From contig JAEZVV010000069.1 of the NCBI GenBank assembly GCA_023443095.1, forward strand, positions 1 to 64,000: a stretch of DNA of 64,000 bases, written 5' to 3'. A program made the position numbers and the translations under genes. Source of the stretch: Pseudomonadota bacterium (GTDB lineage Bacteria > Pseudomonadota > Gammaproteobacteria > Burkholderiales > Burkholderiaceae_F). Position 1 is the first letter of the stretch, and the number at the start of each line of letters is the position of its first letter. Below, piece after piece: positions 32,691-42,547 of the stretch. The notes beneath the pieces were generated by a model. The model did not search any database. It was given only the letters and a program-made list of their open reading frames with translations, and had not been told where the DNA came from.

Positions 32691-33451
32691 CTCGTCAAAG
32701 TCGGGCCGGGCACGGCTTGGATGCCGCGTCTTTCAGCCTGATGCGCGCCAGCAAAATGGTGTTATCCACGTCGGTCCGGAGGAGTGTCCCGAGGGCCTGG
32801 CAGGACATCCGCCACCTTGTCGGTGTGCAGATGCGGTACGCGATCAATGACGATGCTGGACGGCACCGTACTCCGGGCTCGCGGCGATTTGTGCCGCGCG
32901 TCCGTGCCGATGTCGACGCAATGCACGGCGTCAAACCTGTTTCGCCTTGTGTTTTTTGGGCCCCAGGGACAACCCTCGCCGACAACCTCCGGTGCGGAGT
33001 GGTGCTGGTGCTCGACCAGGCCGATCGCCCGCTAGAACCGGAGCGCCGCGTCCATGGCCCTACGCCGCGAGCCGAGCCAGAGCGCTCGTTCGTGTATGCC
33101 CCTCGGAGTTCACGAGCGGAACACGGCAGGTTCCAGGCGCCACCCATTTCGCCGCTCACGGCGCCGAGCTCCTGACGGCGCCCGCCACTGGTGCGTATTT
33201 ACAACAGCGGCCACGGCACTCGGCGTCGGCGCCTCGCCCGCTTTGCCGCCCGGTACGCCAGGCGGGCGCCGCCCGCGAGGACGCCCGCCGACAGCCGTCG
33301 CGGCCGCGCCTTGCTTGACTAATTTGACCGACAGTTGCCGGTGTTCGGTGGGATGATCTCTTCACCGGGGCCCAGGCCTCGAGCGCCGACAGCCCCAGCG
33401 AGCCGTCAGCACCGCGCCGGGTCAGCACGGCTTTCGCAGCGGAGACCAACG

Positions 33452-34777
33452 ATGAGTCGAATTCGCGCCGTACCCGATGTCAGCCGGTTGGGCTTGTACT
33501 GGTGGCGGTCCTTGTTGCTCGTGCTGGCTCTGGCTCTGACCGGACCCGCTTCCGCTCAGCAGGCCAAGACCTTCAGCAACGAGCAGCTCGACCAGATGCT
33601 GGCGCCGATCGCGCTGTATCCCGACTCGCTGCTGTCGCAGGTCTTGATGGCCTCGACCTACCCGAGCGACGTCGCTCTGGCGGCCCAGTGGTCCAAGGCC
33701 AATGCCAAACAGCAGGGCGACGCGGCGGTCAAGGCGGTCGAGTCCCAGCCGTGGGACCCGAGCGTCCAGTCGCTTGTCGCTTTTCCCCAAGTGATCCAGG
33801 CCATGGGCGAGCATCCCGCCGAAGTCCAGAAGATCGGCGACGCATTCCTCGCCCAGCCCAAGGACGTGATGGATTCGGTGCAGCGCCTGCGCGCCGCCGC
33901 GGCCAAGGCCGGCAACCTCAAGTCCAACGACCAGCAGAAGGTCGTCACCGAAGCGGCCCCGGCGGGCAGCTCCCAGCCGAACGTGATCGTGATCGAACCC
34001 GCCAATCCGCAGGTGGTCTACGTTCCCTCTTACAACCCGACCGTGGTTTACGGCAGCTGGATGTACCCCAGCTACCCGCCTTATTACTGGCCACCGCCTC
34101 CGGGCTATGGCTTCGCCACCGGAGTGATGACGGGCATCGGCTTCGGAGTCGGAATCGCGATCACCAACTCGCTGTGGGGCGGCTGCAACTGGGGAAGCGG
34201 TGACGTCAATATCAACGTCAATCGCTACAACAACATCAATACCAACAACCGGATCAACGCCAACCAGTCGAACTGGCAGCACAACCCTCAGAACCGCCAC
34301 GGCACGCCGTATCGCGACAACGCGACGCGCGACAAATACAGCAAGGCGGCACCCGGGGCGGCCGATCGCCAGGACGCCCGCGGCCGCACCGAAGCGCGCA
34401 ACCCGCCGGATTCGCGCAGCGCCGAACGCGCACGCGCAGAGGCCACGCTGAAGGACCGCGGCGCCGATCCGGCGCAAGGGCGCGAGCAACTGCGCAAGGA
34501 TCCCGCCACCCAGGAGCGGGCGCGCTCGGCCACGCAACAAGCCGATCGCGGCTCGCCGGCGGGCAGCGACCGCGCTGGCAACGCCGCCAGCAACAACGCC
34601 TTTGCCGGCGCCAGAGACGCGGGAGCGACGCGGCAACAGGCCGACCGCGGCAACGCGAGCCGGGAATCGATGAATCGGCCCGCTCCGACAACCCGCCCCA
34701 CGGGCGGCGGCGCCAGTCGCCCGTCGGGCGGCGGCCGAGCGGGAGGCGGAGGCGGGGGCGGCGGCCGCCGGCGCTGA
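33452..34777 (+). CDS. DUF3300 domain protein
   Basis: A 441-residue exported protein. Signal peptide (about residues 15-36, ending ASAQ); the DUF3300 core opens with LDQMLAPIALYPDSLLSQVLMASTYP and includes QPWDPSVQSLVAFP; then VVYVPSYNPTVVYGSW and a Pro/Tyr/Trp-rich turn. From residue about 250 it is Asn-rich, then charged and Ala/Arg/Gly-rich, ending in a poly-Gly/Arg tail. It is a widespread envelope protein of unknown function in proteobacteria, almost always followed by a DUF2950 gene, as here. Confidence 0.92.
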   Translation: MSRIRAVPDVSRLGLYWWRSLLLVLALALTGPASAQQAKTFSNEQLDQMLAPIALYPDSLLSQVLMASTYPSDVALAAQWSKANAKQQGDAAVKAVESQPWDPSVQSLVAFPQVIQAMGEHPAEVQKIGDAFLAQPKDVMDSVQRLRAAAAKAGNLKSNDQQKVVTEAAPAGSSQPNVIVIEPANPQVVYVPSYNPTVVYGSWMYPSYPPYYWPPPPGYGFATGVMTGIGFGVGIAITNSLWGGCNWGSGDVNINVNRYNNINTNNRINANQSNWQHNPQNRHGTPYRDNATRDKYSKAAPGAADRQDARGRTEARNPPDSRSAERARAEATLKDRGADPAQGREQLRKDPATQERARSATQQADRGSPAGSDRAGNAASNNAFAGARDAGATRQQADRGNASRESMNRPAPTTRPTGGGASRPSGGGRAGGGGGGGGRRR

Positions 34778-34787
34778 GGACGAGACC

Positions 34788-35681
34788 ATGAGCCAGAAGG
34801 GTTCCCATATGCGCAAGACTTTGAGTGCCGCCGCATTAGCGGCAAGCCTGCTGTTGTCGGCCGCGGCCGCCCAGGCGCAGCAGCGCTTTGCCACGCCGCA
34901 GGAAGCTGCCTCGGCCTTTGTCGACGCCTTGATCAGCCGCGATTCGCCGTCGATGTCGCGCATCCTCGGCGCCGACTGGAAGCGCTATGTCCCCACCGAC
35001 GGGGTCGACAGCGACGACGTCACCGATTTCCTGGCGGCCTGGAGCCAGGGGCACCGGATCGAGTCCGACGGCAAGCTCGCCCATCTGCAGGTCGGGCCGG
35101 ATCACTGGCAGTTGCCGATCCCGCTGGTGATGCGCGCCGGCCAGTGGCAGTTCGACACGCGGGCGGGCGCCAACGAGATTCAGGCTCGCCGCATCGGGCG
35201 CAACGAACTCGACACCATCCGTTCCCTGCTCGCCGTGGTCGACGCCCAGCGCGAATATTCCGCGGTCGACCACAACGGCGACGGCATACCGGAATATGCG
35301 CGCCGCTTCATCAGCACCCCGGGCCAGCAGGACGGCCTGTATTGGCCAACACCCGAGGGCGCCCCTGTCAGCCCGCTGGGGCCGCTGTTTGCCGAGCACC
35401 TGCCGGGCGAGGGCTACCACGGCTATCGCTACCGGCTGCTGCAGTCCCAGGGGCCGAACGCCCGTGGCGGCGCGCGCGACTACCGCATCAAGGGCCGACT
35501 GACCGCCGGCTTCGGGGTGGTGGCGTGGCCGGTCAAATACGGCGAGACCGGAGTGATGAGCTTCATCGTCAACCACGACGGAGTGGTCTACCAGAAGAAC
35601 CTTGGACCCGATAGCGCACGCAAGGCGCGGGCCATGGAGAGCTTCGACCCGGATCCGAGCTGGACCAAGGTCTCTCCGTAA
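34788..35681 (+). CDS. DUF2950 domain protein
   Basis: A 297-residue exported protein with a signal peptide ending AAAQAQ and the DUF2950 core: ATPQEAASAFVDALISRD at the start, ARRIGRNELDTIRSLLAVVDAQREY centrally, and GFGVVAWPVKYGETGVMSFIVNHDG near the end. Its function is unknown. It lies 10 bases after the DUF3300 gene and is surely co-transcribed. The ATG at 34788 or the one seven codons later (34809), which starts directly on the signal peptide, are both possible. Confidence 0.92.
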   Translation: MSQKGSHMRKTLSAAALAASLLLSAAAAQAQQRFATPQEAASAFVDALISRDSPSMSRILGADWKRYVPTDGVDSDDVTDFLAAWSQGHRIESDGKLAHLQVGPDHWQLPIPLVMRAGQWQFDTRAGANEIQARRIGRNELDTIRSLLAVVDAQREYSAVDHNGDGIPEYARRFISTPGQQDGLYWPTPEGAPVSPLGPLFAEHLPGEGYHGYRYRLLQSQGPNARGGARDYRIKGRLTAGFGVVAWPVKYGETGVMSFIVNHDGVVYQKNLGPDSARKARAMESFDPDPSWTKVSP

Positions 35682-35773
35682 AAAGGCCAGGTTTCACCAG
35701 GCACCGTCGGCAGTTGCCTGCCGGCGGCGCCTTGGGCCGGTCCGGCCCCGTTGAGCGGATCGGAGCCGGATTC

Positions 35774-36967
35774 TCAACCCGAGACGATCAGGTAGAGGCC
35801 CAGCCCTACCATCACGATGCCGCTCACCAGCTTGAGGAAGCGTCCTTCCTTTTCCTGAAGCCGATGACGGCTGAGCAGGACGACGCCCGTGCCCAGCACG
35901 ATCACATCGTCGAGCATGTAGGCGGCGTTGTAGAGCAGCAGATAGCCGTAGTAGCTCGCCGAGTCGAGCTCGCGCAAGGTGAGGATGCGGGTGAAGAGCG
36001 CCGGGAAGCCCGAAGTGCACATGAACTCCACCACCTGTACCAGCAGCGCCAGCACGGTCGCGCCCAGTACCGCCGCCCCCAGGCTCTTGGCATGGACCAA
36101 GGCGCGCATGCGGCGATAGATGTCAGGCTTGGCCTTTTCCGGAATCGAAAGCGAAATGCCGCGACCGAAGGCGACCACGTCCTTCAGGTTGATCAGGCCG
36201 GCGACGATGGCGATCGCCGCTATCACCAGCTGAGACGCGCGCGACAGACCGATCAGGAGAAAGAGATTGAGCCAGGCCGCCATGAAGACGAAATACGCAA
36301 TGCCTTCGACAAGCACGAACGTGCCAGCGATGGCCAACATGCGCGGCCGGTCGTTGAGCGGGGCAAGGATGGAGATCATCAGCAGCAACACCCACATCGA
36401 ACAGGGGTTGAGGCCGTCGAGCAAACCCATGGCGACGGTGAAGGCGGGCAAGCCCACATCGTCGAGCGAGATGCGATAGCCCAAGACCTCGATCGAGAAA
36501 TCATCCTGAGGCGGGGGCTCCGGCGCAGCAGACGGGGCTTTGCAGCCCAGCGCTTCTTCGGCATCGCAAGTGCCGGCCCCGCCGTCGCCTGCTGGCAAGG
36601 CGGGGCGCGCTCCGGCCAGCGCCGAGCGGATCAGGCGGTCGGTGCCGGCGTCCCGAGAAAAACCCTGGATCAACTGCCCCCCCACCAGGATGGAAGGCAC
36701 CCGCGCAATGCTGGCGCCTTGATCCTGGGCCAGCTGTTTCAGGCGGTCGAGCGCGCCGGGATCGCGTTCGACGTCCCGGTATTCAATTGCCAGGTCCGGA
36801 CGCTCGCCCTGAAGTTCGGCCAGGAAAACCTTGGCTTCGGCGCAATGGGGACAGCCGTCGCGGACGAAAACCTCGATCGACTGCGCCGCTGCGGCGGGCA
36901 AAACCCACATCCAGCCCATCAAGAGCAGCGCCAGCCACCCCTTCCACCTGCTCGCAGCCAAGACCAT
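35774..36967 (-). CDS. glutaredoxin-CcdA fusion membrane protein
   Basis: A 397-residue protein. Signal peptide or membrane segment (residues about 8-28); a periplasmic glutaredoxin-like domain with CPHC at 39-42 and the cis-Pro strand ARVPSILVGG; a Cys-containing linker; then a six-helix CcdA/DsbD-like membrane domain with the Cys motifs GLNPCSMW and EFMCTSGFP. It is a compact thiol reductant conduit, carrying electrons across the membrane to the attached glutaredoxin domain. It is transcribed alone, with an FNR-like site about 100 bases upstream. Confidence 0.88.
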   Translation of the reverse strand: MVLAASRWKGWLALLLMGWMWVLPAAAAQSIEVFVRDGCPHCAEAKVFLAELQGERPDLAIEYRDVERDPGALDRLKQLAQDQGASIARVPSILVGGQLIQGFSRDAGTDRLIRSALAGARPALPAGDGGAGTCDAEEALGCKAPSAAPEPPPQDDFSIEVLGYRISLDDVGLPAFTVAMGLLDGLNPCSMWVLLLMISILAPLNDRPRMLAIAGTFVLVEGIAYFVFMAAWLNLFLLIGLSRASQLVIAAIAIVAGLINLKDVVAFGRGISLSIPEKAKPDIYRRMRALVHAKSLGAAVLGATVLALLVQVVEFMCTSGFPALFTRILTLRELDSASYYGYLLLYNAAYMLDDVIVLGTGVVLLSRHRLQEKEGRFLKLVSGIVMVGLGLYLIVSG

Positions 36968-37065
36968 CCCGCCTCCAAAATTCGCGGCACTCCCACGGCG
37001 GGCTTGCCAAAACGCAGCAGAATACGAAGCGGGGCTGCGCCTCGCGACCGGCGCCAGGCTTGAGT

Positions 37066-37079
37066 TTCACCTAGATCAA
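37066..37079 (-). promoter_or_regulatory. FNR/Anr-like box
   Basis: TTCAC-CTAG-ATCAA, one mismatch from the FNR-type TTGAC-N4-ATCAA consensus, immediately followed by a further GATCAA half-site. It is centred about 105 bases upstream of the Grx-CcdA start. It suggests oxygen- or nitrate-responsive control; it could instead serve a transcript to the right. Confidence 0.5.
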
Positions 37080-37298
37080 GATCAAGGGCGACGCAGATGG
37101 GCCGGAGGGCGCGAAACGCACCTCTTTCCACCCTCCCCGGGCTGCGGCTATCGCCTCGACCCAGCCAACACTGGGCGTGCCAGGCCGATGCCTCAGATAG
37201 CCAATACTCGGACGTAAGTGAGCGCAACCTTCTGCCACCAATCCGACGGCCCGATCTTCTGCAGGGGTTCCGGTGCTCGCCCGAATTCCGGCAGGCGC

Positions 37299-37328
37299 CT
37301 TGAAAGCGGACCGGTCGACCCATACAAT
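37299..37328 (+). promoter_or_regulatory. groES promoter, fits sigma-70 and sigma-32
   Basis: As sigma-70: TTGAAA (37300-37305), 17 bases, TACAAT (37323-37328). As sigma-32: CTTGAAA (37299-37305), 13 bases, CCCAT (37319-37323). Both readings share the same -35 and partly overlap at -10, so basal and heat-shock transcription probably start close together. Confidence 0.85.
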
Positions 37329-37354
37329 TAGCACTCGAGGTCGACGAGTGCTAA
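37328..37354 (+). promoter_or_regulatory. CIRCE operator (HrcA site)
   Basis: TTAGCACTC (37328-37336), 9 bases, GAGTGCTAA (37346-37354): a perfect CIRCE dyad. It begins at the last base of the -10, where bound HrcA would block transcription start, and is transcribed into the groES leader. Confidence 0.98.
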
Positions 37355-37444
37355 CAGCCCTCAACAAGGGGCTACCCTCGCCAGCCCACCAACGAGTTTC
37401 GCGGACGCTGATGGTCAGCGTCCGCTTCTTTCTCAGGAGACACC

Positions 37445-37732
37445 ATGAAAATCCGTCCGCTGCACGATCGCGTGATCGTCAAGCGCCTGGACAGCGAGCG
37501 CAAGACCGCTTCCGGCATCGTCATCCCCGACAGCGCTGGCGAAAAGCCGGACCAGGGTGAGGTTGTGGCCGTCGGCCCCGGCAAGCGCGACGACGCCGGC
37601 AAGGTCATTGCGATGGACGTCAAGGTCGGTGACCGAGTTCTGTTCGGCAAGTACGCCGGCCAGACCGTCAAGATCGAAGGCGAAGAGCTCCTCGTCATGC
37701 GCGAGGAAGACATCATGGGCGTGGTCGCCTAA
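37445..37732 (+). CDS. groES: co-chaperonin GroES
   Basis: A 95-residue protein: MKIRPLHDRVIVKRLD start, the mobile loop KTASGIVIPDSAGEKPDQGEV (in parts) and C-terminal ILVMREEDIMGVV-like strand. It caps GroEL. Strong AGGAGA precedes the ATG. It is the first gene of groESL, 36 bases before groEL. Confidence 0.99.
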   Translation: MKIRPLHDRVIVKRLDSERKTASGIVIPDSAGEKPDQGEVVAVGPGKRDDAGKVIAMDVKVGDRVLFGKYAGQTVKIEGEELLVMREEDIMGVVA

Positions 37733-37768
37733 GCCTTCGCACGACAACAAGATTCGGAGATTAAGAAC

Positions 37769-39421
<1,653 letters not shown>

Positions 39422-39448
39422 GTCCAGCGTCCCCAACGCTGATCCAAG

Positions 39449-39475
39449 AAAAGGCCCGCTTCGGCGGGCCTTTTT
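39449..39475 (+). terminator. groESL terminator
   Basis: Stem AAAAGGCCCGC (39449-39459), loop TTCG, GCGGGCCTTTTT (39464-39475). It is a classic strong intrinsic terminator, symmetrical enough to act on both strands. Confidence 0.95.
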
Positions 39476-39547
39476 GCGTCCAGGTCTAAACGCCCGCCGT
39501 GAACAACGGCGCGCCGGGGCGGGCCGCGGTCCGATCGCATCGACGGA

Positions 39548-41530
39548 TCAGAACTCCTGCCATTCGTCCGCCGCGGCGGCGCCTGCCGGTTGGGTCGGCG
39601 CCACGACCTTGGCTGCCGGGGCCGCCGTGCGCTCGGGCACGACCCGGCTCGGCGCAGTCCCGGTCGGTTCGATGCGCAGCGCGGCCTGTCGCTGCGACCC
39701 GATCGCGGCCGCTTCCAGGCGGAAGATCGCCACTGCCTCGACCAGTCGAGTCGCCTGCTCGCGCAGGCTGTCGGCAGCGGCCGCACTCTGCTCGACCAGG
39801 GCCGCGTTCTGCTGGGTCATCTGATCGAGGTTGCCGACCGCCGCCGCAACCTGGTGGATTCCGCTCGCCTGCTCCTGCGTGGCGGCAGAGATCTCCGTGA
39901 TCAGCTGGTTGGTACGGCCCGAGGACTCGACGATTTCGGCCATGCGCGCGCCGGCCTCATGGGCCTGCGCGTGGCCGGCATCGACCCGCTCGGCCGAAGC
40001 GCCGATCAGGTCCTTCACCTCGCGCGCCGCACCGGCGCAGCGCTGCGCCAGCGATCGCACTTCGGCGGCAACCACGGCGAAACCGCGCCCCTGCTCGCCC
40101 GCACGCGCGGCCTCGACCGCGGCGTTGAGGGCAAGGAGGTTGGTCTGGAACGCGATCCCGTCGATCACGCCGATGATGTCGGTGATGCGCTGGCTGGCAG
40201 TCCGGATCTCGGCCATCGTCTTGACCACTTGCTCGACCGCCGCGGCTCCCTGCTCGAGCTGGCTTCCCGCTCGAGCGACGAGTTCGCTCGCCTGCTGCGC
40301 CGTGGCCGCGTTGTGTCTCACCGACGAGCTGAGCTGCTCCATCGCGGCCGCGGTTTGCTCGAGGTTGGCGGCAGTCTGCTCGGTCCGCGCCGCCAGATCG
40401 GCATTGCCGGCCGCGATATCGCCCACCACACTGCGCACGCTTTCGGTGCTGGCGCGGATGCCCGTCACCGAGTCCGCGATCCGCCCCATGAAAGCATTGA
40501 AGCTGCGGCCGATGTCGGCCAGTTCGTCGCGCCCCCCGGCATCGAGCCGACGCGTCAGGTCCGCCTCGCCGCTGGCAATGTTGCCCATCGTCGCACGCGC
40601 CGCATCGAGCCGGGAGAAAAACCGGTGGACCAGCCCACCGACGACCGCGGTCGCGACCAGCGCAAGCAGCAGCCCAACACCGAGCGACTTGCCGATCAGT
40701 CCGTCGAGCGCCGCATAAGCCTGCCGCTCCGGCACCAGGGCAGCCAGCAGCCAATCCGTATTAGCGACCGGCTGCGCGTCGATCAGATAACGCGTGCCGC
40801 CGACCTCGACCGAGCCAAAGCCGTCGCCGACCTGGATCTGCCTCAAGCGCTCGATGCTCAGGCCGGGAACCAGCTCGCCCAGCGCCAGGTTCACCTTCTT
40901 CAGGTCGGGGTGGGCGAGGACGGCGCCGCGACCATCGACGACGAAACTGATGCTGTCGGCGGTGGGTTTGATGTCTTTCAGTCGCGCGACAAAACCCGCC
41001 AGCGGAATGTCGAGGCCGGCCACGCCGACCACGGCACCGCCCGCACGCCGGGCCAGGCTGTAGGTCAGCACCAGATGGCCGCCGCTGGTGTCGGCGTAGG
41101 GCGCCGACACAGTCGCCGACTGTGCCCCGACGGCGAGCTGCCACCACGGCCGGGACGTCGGGTCGAAGCCGGGCGGAAGCTCGATCGCCGGATTCGACAG
41201 CAGCATTCGCAGGCCTTCGGCCTGAGCCACGAACACCAGATCGGCGCCGGCGGCCTTGGCCAGCACGCCTAGTTCGCGTCGCGGATCGGCGTCGCCGACC
41301 AGATCGGCCGCAGTGGCCAGCACGCGTTTCTGCTCCTCGTCCCAGCGGCCCAGAGCATCGCGCCCGGCCGACAACATGGCCTGGATGTCGGCGTCGGCGC
41401 GCGCGCGCGTCGATTCGGCGACTGCCAGGTAGTTGGTCGCCGTCATGACGGCGACCACGGTGACAACCGCCAGACAGGCGAGCAGGAGGATCTTCCCTTT
41501 GAGGGAGTGCAGCAGGGCAATACGTTTCAT
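39548..41530 (-). CDS. methyl-accepting chemotaxis protein with CheR/CheB-docking tail
   Basis: A 660-residue chemoreceptor: membrane helix near residues 12-34; a periplasmic dCache-type sensor of about 270 residues (PTSRPWWQLAVGAQSATVSAPYAD, VGVAGLDIPLAGFV in parts); a second membrane helix near 305-325; HAMP; and a signalling domain whose tip includes QTNLLALNAAVEAARAGEQG. The extreme C-terminus is DEWQEF, an xWxxF-type pentapeptide that tethers CheR and CheB. The cache family often senses organic acids or amino acids. The start at 41530 gives a normal short N-terminus. A sigma-28-like promoter lies upstream. Confidence 0.95.
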   Translation of the reverse strand: MKRIALLHSLKGKILLLACLAVVTVVAVMTATNYLAVAESTRARADADIQAMLSAGRDALGRWDEEQKRVLATAADLVGDADPRRELGVLAKAAGADLVFVAQAEGLRMLLSNPAIELPPGFDPTSRPWWQLAVGAQSATVSAPYADTSGGHLVLTYSLARRAGGAVVGVAGLDIPLAGFVARLKDIKPTADSISFVVDGRGAVLAHPDLKKVNLALGELVPGLSIERLRQIQVGDGFGSVEVGGTRYLIDAQPVANTDWLLAALVPERQAYAALDGLIGKSLGVGLLLALVATAVVGGLVHRFFSRLDAARATMGNIASGEADLTRRLDAGGRDELADIGRSFNAFMGRIADSVTGIRASTESVRSVVGDIAAGNADLAARTEQTAANLEQTAAAMEQLSSSVRHNAATAQQASELVARAGSQLEQGAAAVEQVVKTMAEIRTASQRITDIIGVIDGIAFQTNLLALNAAVEAARAGEQGRGFAVVAAEVRSLAQRCAGAAREVKDLIGASAERVDAGHAQAHEAGARMAEIVESSGRTNQLITEISAATQEQASGIHQVAAAVGNLDQMTQQNAALVEQSAAAADSLREQATRLVEAVAIFRLEAAAIGSQRQAALRIEPTGTAPSRVVPERTAAPAAKVVAPTQPAGAAAADEWQEF

Positions 41531-41618
41531 GCGGACCTTGGTTCGGTTGCGAACTCCACGCCGAACTCCCGCCAGGCCCGAGCCAGATCGCGCCCGCCGG
41601 AGCGCCGGCAACCCGGAC

Positions 41619-41646
41619 TTATCGGCAGCAGCAAGGCCGCACTGAA
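41619..41646 (-). promoter_or_regulatory. candidate sigma-28 promoter of the chemoreceptor gene
   Basis: On the minus strand: TTCAGTGC (41639-41646), 12 bases, GCCGATAA (41619-41626). The -10 is the exact sigma-28 consensus; the -35 is weak. The leader would be about 80 bases. Confidence 0.5.
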
Positions 41647-41678
41647 CACCAGGGTTTTCATTGGCACGCCGATCCCGC

Positions 41679-41702
41679 AAAAAAAAGCCCGCCGAAGCGG
41701 GC
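41679..41702 (-). terminator. terminator of the DsbG-like gene
   Basis: Stem GCCCGC (41687-41692), loop CGAA, GCGGGC (41697-41702). On the minus strand it is followed by eight T (41679-41686). It separates the thioredoxin gene from the chemoreceptor gene. Confidence 0.92.
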
Positions 41703-41722
41703 CTTTGAGACCTGGAGCAGGT

Positions 41723-42328
41723 TCAGTTCAAACCCAGAACTTTCTTCAGATCCTCGGTCTTGAGTGCATCCGGAATCAGACGGAACTCTCCCTTGCTGTC
41801 CTTGCACACGCCCCACGGCACGCTGCGTCCGCCGGTGCGGCGGAAAATCCGCGAGTTCGACCAGACGTCGTCGCGCGCGCTCATCGGGATCGCCATGCCG
41901 TCAGTGGCCAGACCACGGTGCGGGTTGTTGAAGGCAGCCTCGTGCCTCTCCATCATCTCGACCGGTTTCGGCGCGGAAAGGATCGCCGCTCCTTGCGGCT
42001 CGCTGTTGGGGTTGAGAACCGCCACCGGCAGCCAGACGAACTTCACCTGATGGGCGATCGGCTTGGCGGCTTCCCACAGCTTCACGCAATAGGGGCACTG
42101 CGGGTCGAAGGCAACAAAACAGGTCGGCCGCCCCTCGACCCCGGGCTTCATGTCGAAACCCTTGCCCTTCTCGGCAAACTGCTCGTACATCGCCTTCGGG
42201 TCGAGTCCCGGTGGCGGCACATTGGCGGCGGCCGCCGGCTTGGCCGCCTGCGCATGGGCCACGGTCACTCCGGCGCTGATGGCGGCCGCAGCCGCCATTT
42301 GCAAAGCTTGTCGACGATTCACTCTCAT
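41723..42328 (-). CDS. exported DsbA/DsbG-like thioredoxin-fold protein
   Basis: A 201-residue protein. The N-terminus NRRQALQMAAAAAISAG looks like a Tat signal. The thioredoxin fold has CPYC at 78-81 (FDPQCPYCVKLW), a Cys at 70 and another in PWGVCKDSKG. The Met-Glu-rich helix after residue 110 and the length suggest a DsbG/DsbC-type isomerase or oxidase domain without the usual dimerisation part. AGGGAG precedes the ATG at 42328. It is transcribed alone. Confidence 0.8.
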   Translation of the reverse strand: MRVNRRQALQMAAAAAISAGVTVAHAQAAKPAAAANVPPPGLDPKAMYEQFAEKGKGFDMKPGVEGRPTCFVAFDPQCPYCVKLWEAAKPIAHQVKFVWLPVAVLNPNSEPQGAAILSAPKPVEMMERHEAAFNNPHRGLATDGMAIPMSARDDVWSNSRIFRRTGGRSVPWGVCKDSKGEFRLIPDALKTEDLKKVLGLN

Positions 42329-42407
42329 TCGGTTCTCCCTCTCGGATACGTCTTTTCCCCACTCTGGCAGCAAGAATGCCGCGGCACGTTCAGTGCGACA
42401 TCGATCA

Positions 42408-42423
42408 GATCAAGCCCTTGATC
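42408..42423. repeat. inverted repeat upstream of the DsbG-like gene and pyrF
   Basis: GATCAA (42408-42413), GCCC, TTGATC (42418-42423): a perfect 6-4-6 dyad, 80 bases before the DsbG-like start and 125 bases before pyrF. The half-sites are everted relative to an FNR box. Possible operator. Confidence 0.4.
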
Positions 42424-42547
42424 CGGCGCAAACCAGGAGAAACCCTTTCCGCACGCCGCCACCACGCAAGTGGCGCGCCGCCCCCTGCGGGCAAGCACGA
42501 CCACGGGCAGGCCTGGCGGGCGCCTAGAATCGCGCGCCGGAGGTGCC

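Larger units (their letters stand above)
32589..33451. other. long non-coding region between the reductase and DUF3300 genes
   Basis: About 860 bases between divergent genes. The left 100 bases hold two inverted repeats that belong to the reductase leader. The stretch 32700-33330 has open frames on both strands, but none has a ribosome site, recognisable motif or consistent codon use, and it is slightly less GC-rich than neighbouring genes. It may be a decayed gene or a long regulatory region. The last 120 bases must hold the DUF3300 promoter. Confidence 0.6.
36968..37444. other. intergenic region between Grx-CcdA and groES
   Basis: About 480 bases. The left part contains the FNR-like box (37066-37079). 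The right 150 bases contain the groES promoter, CIRCE and leader. The middle (37090-37290) has no convincing gene or repeat. Confidence 0.7.

Noticed and set aside
32717..33175. Possible 152-codon gene on the plus strand in the long gap
   Set aside because: No ribosome site, no motif, equally long frames on the other strand; kept only as an unexplained region.
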